Shown here one piece after another: positions 20,432 to 27,163 of a stretch of 35,267 bases of DNA. The stretch is from contig CANRFN010000049.1 of assembly GCA_947629915.1 (NCBI GenBank), positions 1 through 35,267 of the forward strand, written 5' to 3'. A program made the translations under genes and the position numbers. Under the pieces are notes generated by a model that saw only the letters and a program-made list of their open reading frames with translations, searched no databases and was not told where the DNA came from. Position 1 is the first letter of the stretch. Each line of letters opens with the position of its first letter. The DNA is from an uncultured Oscillospiraceae bacterium. Lineage in GTDB: Bacteria; Bacillota; Clostridia; Oscillospirales; Oscillospiraceae.

Positions 20432-20463
20432 GGATGCTGGCGAAAGAGGAAGAATCGGGGAAA

Positions 20464-21315
20464 TCAGCGCATCTGAAGATAGCCGCGGTACTGGGTGAGA
20501 TTGTCTGAGGCGGCCATATCGGAGAGGAACATGCCCACGATGTTGAAGTTGGACTTCAGGAAGGGGAACTGGGCCTGGGGTGCCTCTTCCGGGGCGTCTA
20601 CTGCCCACTGGGGCTTGGGCATATCTTTCGTGCCCTCCACAGCCGCGGCGTACCACTCCTCGGGCCCATCAAACCACATCTCCACCAGGCGGTGGAACTG
20701 GCAGCCCACCACATCGTGATAGATCTTGCTGGAGACGAAGCGGTTCACCTCAGGGCGGCCCACGAAGTACGGGACAAAGACCTCATTGAACCACTTCTCA
20801 CCGGCCTCCTCATCGGGCCAGCGGAGGACGAACTGCCAGCGGTAGTTGGGGCCGTCATCGACGGTGCGGCCGGCGCCCTTGTAGTCCTCCTGCCAGTTCA
20901 TGGGCACATGGGCGAACACGAAGGGCGGCATGCCGTTGTCTCCGCCGGAGGACCGGGCGGCATCGCCGTCCAGGTTCACTACGGGAAGGGTGTCCACATC
21001 GGGGACCATGCCCTGCCAACGCAGCACTTCCAGGGGCATCCGCTCGCCGAAGGCGTTGACGTGCATCTCGGGTGTCATCTCGTTTACCATCCAGTAGTGC
21101 TCGGTCATCTGCATGCGGCGGGTGCCGAAGCGCTCGCCCTCGGGCGGGGTGGGAAGGGCGTTGTAGAAGGCGTACTTGGTAACGTAGGGGGCGAACTTGC
21201 TGATGCTGTCCGGTACATGGATGGCGTACAGCCAGTGCTGGAGGCGGTGGCGGTACTCCTCGCGGACACAGTCCACGTAGATGATGCTGCGCATGGGGCG
21301 ATACTCAAAGGCCAT
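20464..21315 (-). CDS. Two-domain EthD-like (dimeric alpha/beta-barrel) protein, function unknown
   Basis: A 283-residue soluble protein without signal peptide. Two stretches look like ferredoxin-like, dimeric alpha/beta-barrel units of the EthD kind. The first is residues 9-50 (RSIIYVDC..HWLYAIHVPDSISKFAPYVTKYAFYN). The second is about 165-235 (WFNEVFVPYF..PEVNRFVSSK..FHRLVEMWFDGPEEWYAA). EthD-like folds bind small hydrophobic or redox-active molecules in several degradation and polyketide pathways; no catalytic residue can be assigned here. AAAGGAGC precedes ATG 21315. It follows the flavoprotein gene by 30 bp and shares its LysR-type promoter, so it probably works on the same substrate. 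The domain call is by eye. Confidence 0.6.
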   Translation of the reverse strand: MAFEYRPMRSIIYVDCVREEYRHRLQHWLYAIHVPDSISKFAPYVTKYAFYNALPTPPEGERFGTRRMQMTEHYWMVNEMTPEMHVNAFGERMPLEVLRWQGMVPDVDTLPVVNLDGDAARSSGGDNGMPPFVFAHVPMNWQEDYKGAGRTVDDGPNYRWQFVLRWPDEEAGEKWFNEVFVPYFVGRPEVNRFVSSKIYHDVVGCQFHRLVEMWFDGPEEWYAAAVEGTKDMPKPQWAVDAPEEAPQAQFPFLKSNFNIVGMFLSDMAASDNLTQYRGYLQMR

Positions 21316-21345
21316 TTTCTTGTGCTCCTTTCCTCAATTGGCAGT

Positions 21346-22281
21346 TCAGGCGCGAGGCGGCTTGCTGCCCTGGATGAACTCTACATACTTCTTCTGCTTC
21401 TGCTTGAAGGTGTCTGTCTTGCGGAACTCGTTGGCGTGGCCATTGTTGCGGTTGATGTCGTCCGCGTGGATGAACTTGCCGGGCATGGTGTCATGGGCGT
21501 GCTGCAGCTGCTCGGGGGCAAACTCGAAGCGATAGCCATCGCCGTCCACAACCATCTTGCCCCGGATGCCGCAGAGGCAGCACTCCACGGTGTTGTCCGG
21601 ATAGAAGTAGAACTCACGGCTGTGGCAGTGGGGGCAGAGACCCGGCTCGCCCTGGTATTGGGCGTTGGCGATGTCCTTGGCGGCGTTGGCCAGGTTCACG
21701 CCGATCTGATGGGCCCGGGCGGGCTTTTCATCGTCCTCCAGGATGCCCAGGGACCAGGAGAAGACCTCGTTGTCTATGACCTTCCAGAGCGGGGTCATGG
21801 CCTGAATGCCGCAGTCGCACTGGGTGCGGGTCATCCAATCGGAGCCGCCGATGCTCATGTAGGAGACCACCTTGTCCTTCAGCCAGCGGGGGTCCGGCGG
21901 AGTACCACCGGTCTGGGCTGCGATCTGGGTGGCCACGGTCAGGTTGCCGCAGTCTGCGCTGGGGCCGAAGCGGTCCATGATGGTGTGGAAGATGCCGGGA
22001 GTGCCCTTCTCAAAGATGGGCACGGCAAAGACGATGCCATCGGCGTCCAGCATCTTCTCCTGGAGCCAGCCGAAGTCGTCCTTCAGTACGCACATCTTCT
22101 TGCCCTTGCTGAACAGCGCGTTGACGCATGCCACGCAGCCGGTGCAGTGCTCGATGTGCAGGTCCGAGAGGTTGATGAACTCGATCTCTGCGCCTGCCTC
22201 CTGTGCACCCATCAGGGCCTCTTTGCACATGGCATCATTGCTGCCGTTTCGGGTTCCCGCGGAAATGCCGAGAATCTTCAT
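21346..22281 (-). CDS. Iron-sulfur-type flavoprotein / NADPH-dependent FMN reductase with zinc ribbon
   Basis: A 311-residue protein with a flavodoxin-like FMN fold: KILGISAGTRNGSND (phosphate loop, residues 2-16) and ADGIVFAVPIF. Cysteines C46, C49, C52 and C64 (EHCTGCVAC then KKMC) resemble the compact cluster of iron-sulfur flavoproteins that bind [4Fe-4S] next to FMN. After the flavodoxin domain comes a zinc ribbon (CPHC...CCLC, about residues 229-252), an unusual addition. The long upstream frame lacks a ribosome site; ATG 22281 follows GGAGGG. Cytoplasmic; likely a one- or two-electron reductase for a small molecule. It is the first gene of an operon with the EthD-like gene, under a promoter shared in sequence with the LVIVD gene. 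Confidence 0.8.
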   Translation of the reverse strand: MKILGISAGTRNGSNDAMCKEALMGAQEAGAEIEFINLSDLHIEHCTGCVACVNALFSKGKKMCVLKDDFGWLQEKMLDADGIVFAVPIFEKGTPGIFHTIMDRFGPSADCGNLTVATQIAAQTGGTPPDPRWLKDKVVSYMSIGGSDWMTRTQCDCGIQAMTPLWKVIDNEVFSWSLGILEDDEKPARAHQIGVNLANAAKDIANAQYQGEPGLCPHCHSREFYFYPDNTVECCLCGIRGKMVVDGDGYRFEFAPEQLQHAHDTMPGKFIHADDINRNNGHANEFRKTDTFKQKQKKYVEFIQGSKPPRA

Positions 22282-22336
22282 TTGTGTCCCTCCATACATG
22301 AATTTTGTCGTGATGTTGCCTTGTCTTCTATGGCTT

Positions 22337-22406
22337 AGTATAGGGCACGGAAGGACAATTTTGAAATGCCGATATTGCAGGTTTTTCATAGCAAATCTGC
22401 TATCAT
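22337..22406 (-). promoter_or_regulatory. LysR-type promoter and operator of the flavoprotein operon
   Basis: On the minus strand the -10 TATACT (22342-22337) has only a weak -35 (TTTCAA or TTCAAA), typical of activator dependence. The palindrome ATAGCA-AATC-TGCTAT (22388-22403) lies within a 22-bp site (22385-22406) at about -55 to -76 from the predicted start near 22330. The site and the 51 bp after it align without gaps with the promoter of the LVIVD gene. The site also lies upstream of the divergent LysR gene, so autoregulation is likely. Confidence 0.75.
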
Positions 22407-22549
22407 TTGACCCGCTGCGCCGTGCGAATTTTGGCGTGCTGCCGCTGTGTTTCTGCTGGCGCCGCCATGCAGGTTGTGGTATCCTTGGAAGGAAACAGGT
22501 GCCTTCGGGAGACCTGCCTTTGGATCCTCATGAGATGGGGGGCTTTCCC

Positions 22550-23422
22550 GTGACAAGCAGACAGATTCAGTGCTTTCTGGAGATCGGCAAGGAGCTGAAC
22601 TTCACCCGGGCGGCAGACAACCTCTTCCTGACGCAGCCTGCGGTGAGCCGGTATATCACCAGCCTGGAGGAAGAATTGGGGGTGAGCCTGTTCTCCCGGT
22701 CCGGCGGGCGCAAGGTCACCCTCACGGAACACGGGCAGACCTGGTACAACTTCTTCCTCCGCTACGCCACCGAGTTTCAGAGCATCCAGGACCAGATCCA
22801 GCACCCCAGAGAGTACCTGCGGCTGGGGTATCACATCGGCTGGAACCTCTCCTCCTTCCTGCCGTCTGTGATTGCAGCGTGCCGGGAGTCCTGTCCAGAT
22901 ATGACCGTCTCCCTGCACTGTCTGGATTTTCAGCCATTGCTGCAGGCGCTGCTGGAGGATCAGTTGGACGCCATTCTCACCCTGGAGGACTATCCGGCGG
23001 AGTGGTATGCGGAGCTGAAGATGGAGCGGATCACCACCATCCAGCGGCTCATCGCCTACCCGGAGGCGCTGCTGGGCCGGGAGGTGGAAACGCCTGGGGA
23101 GCTCGCCGCCTGCGACTTCTTCATCGCGGACGATGAGCGGATTCAGCAGATGAGCCAGAACATCCTGCGCGTCTGCGAGCCGTATCACTTTGTACCGAAA
23201 CTGGTGCAAGTGGCCAACATGGAGACCGTTTCAGCGTGCGTGGAAAACGGGCTTGGCGCTGCGCTGCTGGACGAGTGGTGCCACATCCTCGCCCATCCCG
23301 GGGTAGGATGCATCCCCATCAACTCCCGGCATCCGGTGTGCCTCGCTTGGAAAGCTGGGGCGGAGCCACCCACGGTGCGCACCCTCTGCCAGGCGCTGTT
23401 GGACCACTTCGGACAGGGATAG
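22550..23422 (+). CDS. LysR-family transcriptional regulator
   Basis: A 290-residue LysR regulator. The winged helix-turn-helix is at residues 1-60 (TSRQIQCFLEIGKELNFTRAADNLFLTQPAVSRYITSLEEELG, split around the recognition helix QPAVSRYI), followed by a two-lobed effector-binding domain starting at YLRLGYHIG. The frame is open far upstream, antisense to the flavoprotein gene, so the start is judged from homology. GTG 22550 puts TSRQ where the family begins and has GGGGGG (22537-22542) in front; ATG 22535 is the alternative. Divergent from the flavoprotein operon and upstream of the LVIVD gene. The two similar operators flanking it are its probable binding sites. Confidence 0.93.
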   Translation: MTSRQIQCFLEIGKELNFTRAADNLFLTQPAVSRYITSLEEELGVSLFSRSGGRKVTLTEHGQTWYNFFLRYATEFQSIQDQIQHPREYLRLGYHIGWNLSSFLPSVIAACRESCPDMTVSLHCLDFQPLLQALLEDQLDAILTLEDYPAEWYAELKMERITTIQRLIAYPEALLGREVETPGELAACDFFIADDERIQQMSQNILRVCEPYHFVPKLVQVANMETVSACVENGLGAALLDEWCHILAHPGVGCIPINSRHPVCLAWKAGAEPPTVRTLCQALLDHFGQG

Positions 23423-23445
23423 AAAGGTGCGGCTCATCCTGCTGG

Positions 23446-23515
23446 TTCATACCGAATCTGGTATGAAGAAACGGCAGAATTGGCATTGTATTTTTGCGTT
23501 TCCGCGCTCTAGAAT
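23446..23515 (+). promoter_or_regulatory. LysR-type promoter and operator of the LVIVD-repeat gene
   Basis: A perfect inverted repeat, TTCATACC-N6-GGTATGAA (23446-23467), lies at about -55 to -76 from the predicted start near 23522. The core promoter is TTGTAT (23486-23491), 18 bp, TAGAAT (23510-23515). The palindrome matches 17 of 22 bases with the site at 22385-22406 on the same strand. The element GGCATT occurs at the same place downstream of both sites. Confidence 0.8.
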
Positions 23516-23546
23516 AGGGATATCCAATTTTATGGGAGGTATCTCT

Positions 23547-24926
23547 ATGGCAGATGTGTTCTATCAGAAGAGCCCCGGAAACCAAGGCTATATCAAGAAC
23601 ATGGAAGTGGTGGGCTTCCACGATGCAGACAACCACTACCTGTTCCAGTCCCAGCTGTACAAGACGAAAGACGGCAAGTACTACCTCTACGGCGGCTGCT
23701 TCTTCGGAAACGGCGTGGAGATCATCGATGTCACGGACCCGGCCAATCCCCGCCACGTCCAGTACATGCCGGTGATGGACCCGGAGAAGTACACCTACAT
23801 GTCCACCCCCAAGGTCCAGATCTGCGATGACCTGATGATCGTCTCCAACGGCAACTGCCTGGAGTTCCTCCACGGCCCCGCCCCGGAGCACTACATCCCC
23901 GCCCCGGGCGGCATCCACATCTTCAGCCTGAAGGAGGACCCGGAGCACCCCAAGAAGCTGTCCTTCTGGGCCACCGGAGACGATGGCAACCCCGGCGCCG
24001 GCGTGCACCGCTTCACCTACAACGGCGGACGCTACGTCCATCTGTCTGCCACCGCTCCCGGTTTCAAGGACTACATCTACCGCATTGTGGACATCTCCGA
24101 TCCGGAACATCCCGTAGAGGCCGGCCGCTGGTGGAATCCCGGCCAGTTTGTGGGGAACCAGACGGAGAAGACCCGGGCCAAGGAGTGGCATGGCTGGCAG
24201 GGGCACAATACCTATCCCGGCTATGTGCACTTCCCCTTTGCCGAGACAGACCAGAACCTCACCTACATCAGCTGTGTAGGGGCGGGCTTCAAGATCCTGG
24301 ACATCTCCGATCCCCAGGTGCCCCAGGTCCTGGGCGAGGTGAAGATGACGCCTCCCTTTGCCACGAAGTTCGGCGGCGCCCTGTGCCACACCTTCATGCC
24401 CATCCACGGCACCCACTACGCCGTGGGCATGCAGGAGGGTGAGCGGTTCTGGTGCTACGACCGGGACACCTATGAGCACTTCGGTACCCACTCCTACTGC
24501 GGCATCGAGATGTTCGATGTCTCCAACCCCGCCGAACCCGTGATGGTGGCAATCTTCCCGTATCCCGAGATCCCGGAGGGCTTCCCGTACAAGAACTTCA
24601 ACTACGCCAATTTGCCCTATCCCGGCCCCTTCGGCCCCCACAACCTCCACGAGCCCATGACCCACAAGCCCTGGCTGGAGGACCGCTCGGACCGCGTCTA
24701 CGACTGCTACTTCCACGCAGGACTCCGGGTCTATGATGTCTCCGACCCCTATGTGCCCCGGGAGATCGCGTACTTCATCCCGCCGAATCCGGAGAAGCTG
24801 TGCTTCGAGCTGAAGATGGCCAATCCGCCACTGGGTACCGCCGAGGACTGCGTGGTGGACGACCGCGGATACATCTATCTCAACACCATGCACGATGGCG
24901 TCTACATCCTGCGCTGCCTGGTGTGA
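23547..24926 (+). CDS. LVIVD-repeat beta-propeller protein, function unknown
   Basis: A 459-residue protein with at least five copies of the LVIVD blade motif: VEIIDVTDPANP (from residue 57), YRIVDISDPEHP, FKILDISDPQVP, IEMFDVSNPAEP and LRVYDVSDPYVP; GIHIFSLKEDPEHP may be a sixth. This predicts a beta-propeller. No signal peptide or membrane segment is seen, so it is probably cytoplasmic, unlike many LVIVD proteins. Histidine-rich loops between blades (EWHGWQGHNTYPG, CHTFMPIHGTHY, GPHNLHEPMTH) could form a metal or cofactor site and suggest an enzyme rather than a scaffold; that is inference. GGGAGGT precedes ATG 23547, and an ATG at 23532 overlaps this ribosome site. Co-regulated with the flavoprotein operon. 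Confidence 0.8.
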   Translation: MADVFYQKSPGNQGYIKNMEVVGFHDADNHYLFQSQLYKTKDGKYYLYGGCFFGNGVEIIDVTDPANPRHVQYMPVMDPEKYTYMSTPKVQICDDLMIVSNGNCLEFLHGPAPEHYIPAPGGIHIFSLKEDPEHPKKLSFWATGDDGNPGAGVHRFTYNGGRYVHLSATAPGFKDYIYRIVDISDPEHPVEAGRWWNPGQFVGNQTEKTRAKEWHGWQGHNTYPGYVHFPFAETDQNLTYISCVGAGFKILDISDPQVPQVLGEVKMTPPFATKFGGALCHTFMPIHGTHYAVGMQEGERFWCYDRDTYEHFGTHSYCGIEMFDVSNPAEPVMVAIFPYPEIPEGFPYKNFNYANLPYPGPFGPHNLHEPMTHKPWLEDRSDRVYDCYFHAGLRVYDVSDPYVPREIAYFIPPNPEKLCFELKMANPPLGTAEDCVVDDRGYIYLNTMHDGVYILRCLV

Positions 24927-24947
24927 TCTCATAGCAACCCAAATCAT

Positions 24948-24984
24948 CCGCGGGGCCGGCTGCCCTTGGCAGCAGGCCCCGCGG
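24948..24984 (+). terminator. Terminator hairpin after the LVIVD gene
   Basis: CCGCGGGGCC (24948-24957) pairs with 24975-24984, and inside it GCTGCC pairs with GGCAGC around CTT. The stem is very stable, but the following sequence (GTGTGTGCC) is not T-rich. Confidence 0.6.
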
Positions 24985-25683
24985 CGTGTGTGCCTCTTCG
25001 AAGCAGTCCTCCTGGCTTTGACTGAGGATCTGTGCGCAGTCCTGCCAATTGTGTTGGAAAGCCCAAGCACTTGTGTGCTATGGTACTGCCGCCCAATGCA
25101 AAACACTTGAAATTGTCTTCGTAGAGGAACGGAAGCTCTGACATCGATACCTTTTCCGCTGACGGATTGCCGTCCACAGCATATCAATTTGGATGCTGGA
25201 TGTGTTCAGGACCCTCGGAGTAGGCTTTCAGGACTGTTTCTGCTGCCAGTACCATCGTCTCAGGGAAATAACGTGCCGCACTCTCCCACATGGGGGGATG
25301 TGGCATGTCTGCTTTTACCGAGAAAAACGGTGGACAGCTTTCTTCATAGAGATATTGGTGTGGGGCAGGACCTAATCAGCCGGTAGCACCGGGGACCGAC
25401 AGAAGCTGCTTTGCACGCAGGATAATAAATATAATAACGGCAAAGAAAATTTTAAATTGTAAGGATTTAAGACTTGCTATGGCAGACTGTATGGTGTATC
25501 ATCAAGAAGGCGGAAGACAATTCGTCCAGTACAGGGTTGTGCAGGAGGGATATCCAACGCTTGCCATAGATAGCACGCAGAACTCCTCCACAGACGAACC
25601 GGGAGAGAACTACGACTTGGCGAAGGCCATCCATCATCATGAACCTCGGCACTGGGAAGAGGAAGGACCGGGAGGAGAGCACC
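24985..25683. other. Gene-poor stretch, partly AT-rich, possible decayed gene
   Basis: About 700 bp without a convincing gene. There is a hairpin CAGCAT/ATGCTG (25177-25198), and an AT-rich patch at 25417-25480 with a perfect TATAAT (25430-25435) but no well-spaced -35. An 85-codon plus-strand frame (25479-25736) contains VVQEGYPTLA, faintly like the end of Rpn-type nucleases, but it lacks a good ribosome site and overlaps the next gene. It may be the remains of the gene whose tail survives downstream. Confidence 0.4.
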
Positions 25684-25878
25684 ATGTCGGGACTTGCGGA
25701 GTTCTTTGTACGCCAGGGATGGGAGCAGGGCACTAACGACAAGACCATCGAAATCGCAAAGCGCATGATCGGAAATCACCGGTGTGTAGACGATATCGTG
25801 GAGCTTACCGACCTAGACAGGGACGCCTTGGAAGCCCTGGCTGCAGAGATAGGTGAGAAGCTGCAGAAGGCACCGTAA
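25684..25878 (+). CDS. Small orphan Rpn-tail-like protein, copy 1
   Basis: A 64-residue protein with an excellent ribosome site (GGAGGAG, 6 bases before ATG 25684). The sequence is MSGLAEFFVRQGWEQG, then KTIEIAKRMIGNH and TDLDRDALEALAAEI. The pattern (x-QGWEQG, then IAKRMI, then an acidic-start helix) is that of the C-terminal tails of Rpn-family recombination-promoting nucleases/PD-(D/E)XK transposases, here without the nuclease. In E. coli Rpn proteins an internal start produces such a tail (RpnS) that restrains the full-length toxin; whether this stand-alone gene does something similar is inference. Paralogue of the next gene. Confidence 0.65.
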   Translation: MSGLAEFFVRQGWEQGTNDKTIEIAKRMIGNHRCVDDIVELTDLDRDALEALAAEIGEKLQKAP

Positions 25879-25906
25879 ACCAAATAGAAACCAGGAGGTG
25901 AGCAGC

Positions 25907-26125
25907 ATGTCGGGACTTGCAGAGTCCTTTGTGAGCCAAGGATGGGAGCAAGGATGGGAGCAAGGATGGGAGCAAGGCGCTAAAGACAAGACCATCGAAA
26001 TCGCGAAGCGCATGATCGGAAATCACCGGTGTGTAGACATTATCATGGAGTATACAGACCTAGACAGGGAAGCCTTAGAAGGCCTGGCCGCAGAGATGGG
26101 TGAGAAGCTGCAGGAGGCATCCTAA
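25907..26125 (+). CDS. Small orphan Rpn-tail-like protein, copy 2
   Basis: A 72-residue paralogue of copy 1, 28 bp downstream, with its own strong site AGGAGGTG. The two are collinear: MSGLAE, QGWEQG, KTIEIAKRMIGNHRCVD and TDLDR are shared exactly. Copy 2 has WEQG three times where copy 1 has it once, which accounts for the whole 8-residue length difference. The repeats give a helix with Trp and Gln at fixed spacing, likely an oligomerisation surface. No nuclease or toxin gene is found next to it. Function unknown. Confidence 0.65.
   Translation: MSGLAESFVSQGWEQGWEQGWEQGAKDKTIEIAKRMIGNHRCVDIIMEYTDLDREALEGLAAEMGEKLQEAS
25940..25975 (+). repeat. 12-bp tandem repeat, three exact units, in frame
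   Basis: GGATGGGAGCAA occurs three times head to tail (25940-25951, 25952-25963, 25964-25975) and encodes the WEQG repeats of copy 2. Copy 1 holds a single near-identical unit. The larger duplication also shows at DNA level: about 50 bp beginning GACAAGACCATCGAAATCGC are almost identical at about 25738 and 25985. Confidence 0.9.
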
Positions 26126-26310
26126 GGTCCAGGAAACTCCTCTGGATCGAGGTATCGCCTCAATTCCAAAGCCATACCCCTAAGGGAACATCAGCAGGGC
26201 TGACTGCATTGTGCGGCAAGCTCTTCTGTTATCCTCGTCGTTTGAAATGGATTTTTCCAGAAATTCCGTTTTGTGGGCTGCGAGCTGCAAAAACAGCAAA
26301 ATAACCGTGG

Positions 26311-26416
26311 ACATTCTCTCCAATGTGTGCTAAAGTACCGCGCTGAGCCCGGTGATGAGCCGGGTACCAACGATGTCTCTTGAAAACCATCGTTAAAAAA
26401 CAAGGAGAGAATCAAT
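26311..26416 (+). promoter_or_regulatory. Structured leader that can sequester the VUT-transporter ribosome site (riboswitch candidate)
   Basis: Hairpin 1 (ACATT 26311-26315 / AATGT 26322-26326) has the loop CTCTCC. This is exactly complementary to GGAGAG (26404-26409), the ribosome site of the next gene; the match extends to TTCTCTCC/GGAGAGAA. Between them stand hairpin 2 (CCCGG/CCGGG, 26348-26364) and hairpin 3 (AACGATG 26369-26375 / CATCGTT 26388-26394), then an A-rich TAAAAAACAA. The loop of hairpin 3 (TCTCTT) could compete for the same site. A hairpin-loop pseudoknot with stems inside the long loop is the layout of preQ1-II/III riboswitches, and the gene is of the right transporter type. 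Conserved aptamer bases could not be confirmed. Confidence 0.5.
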
Positions 26417-27163
26417 ATGCGTTTCGATCTGAAGCGGGAGCTCACCGGGTTCCGGCTGCTCCTCCGCAGCGTACCGCCGCTGCTGCTCACCACCTTTGTG
26501 CTCTCTGTGGTCTCCATGAACCTGCTGGCCAACAAGAGCGTGAATCTGCCCTTTACCTGGCTGGCTCTGGACTGCGGCATCATTGTGTCCTGGGTGTCCT
26601 TCCTTTCCATGGACATCCTCACCCGGCACTTTGGGCCCAAGGCCGCCACCGAGATCTCGGTGTTGGCAGTGGTCTGCAATCTACTGGCCTGCCTGGTGTT
26701 CTTTGTGGCAAGCCAGATCCCGGGCACTTGGGGCGAGTCGTATGTGGAGGGCAGCGAGGCCATCATCAACGGGGCTTTAGACAACACCTTTGGAGGCACC
26801 TGGTATGTGCTCCTGGGCAGTACCACCGCCTTTCTGGTCTCTGCTCTGGTGAATAACTTCCTGAACTTCGCCATCGGAAAAGTGGTGTCCAACCCAGACA
26901 GCTTTGTGGCCTATGCCTGCCGGACCTGGATCTCCACCGCCGTGGGCCAGTTCACAGACAACCTGGTGTTTGCCCTTTTGGTGAGCCACTTCTTCTTCGG
27001 CTGGACCCTGCTGCAGTGCTTTACCTGTGCCTTCACCGGCATGCTGGTGGAACTGCTGCTGGAGGCTCTGTTCTCCCACGCCGGGTACACCATCTGCCAG
27101 CGCTGGGAGGCCCAAAAGGTGGGCAAGGAATATCTGGACTTTGAGAGAGGGGCGAAGGTGTGA
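26417..27163 (+). CDS. VUT/YhhQ-family transporter (putative queuosine-precursor uptake)
   Basis: A 248-residue integral membrane protein with about six helices, including LLLTTFVLSVVSMNLLA, VVCNLLACLVFFVAS and FTCAFTGMLVELLLEALF. Family marks are SFLSMDILTRHFGPKAA (the D-I-L plus Gly-Lys-Ala motif after helix 2), NNFLNFAIGK and TAVGQFTDNLVFALL. YhhQ of this family imports queuosine precursors (preQ0/preQ1); other members may carry related bases. ATG 26417 follows AAGGAGAG, which the leader can hide. The stop overlaps the SDR start by 4 bp. No queuosine biosynthesis gene is in the window, consistent with salvage but not proof of it. Confidence 0.85.
   Translation: MRFDLKRELTGFRLLLRSVPPLLLTTFVLSVVSMNLLANKSVNLPFTWLALDCGIIVSWVSFLSMDILTRHFGPKAATEISVLAVVCNLLACLVFFVASQIPGTWGESYVEGSEAIINGALDNTFGGTWYVLLGSTTAFLVSALVNNFLNFAIGKVVSNPDSFVAYACRTWISTAVGQFTDNLVFALLVSHFFFGWTLLQCFTCAFTGMLVELLLEALFSHAGYTICQRWEAQKVGKEYLDFERGAKV

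Noticed and set aside
24944..25177. 77-codon minus-strand frame downstream of the LVIVD gene
   Set aside because: No ribosome site or recognisable family, and it runs through the GC-rich terminator hairpin of the LVIVD gene.
26369..26411. Hairpin 3 plus TTAAAAAACAAGG read as a class I preQ1 riboswitch
   Set aside because: The 3' strand looks right, but the loop (TCTCTTGAAAAC) lacks the conserved AGC element of preQ1-I that contains the ligand-binding cytosine. The larger pseudoknot from 26311 explains the sequence better.
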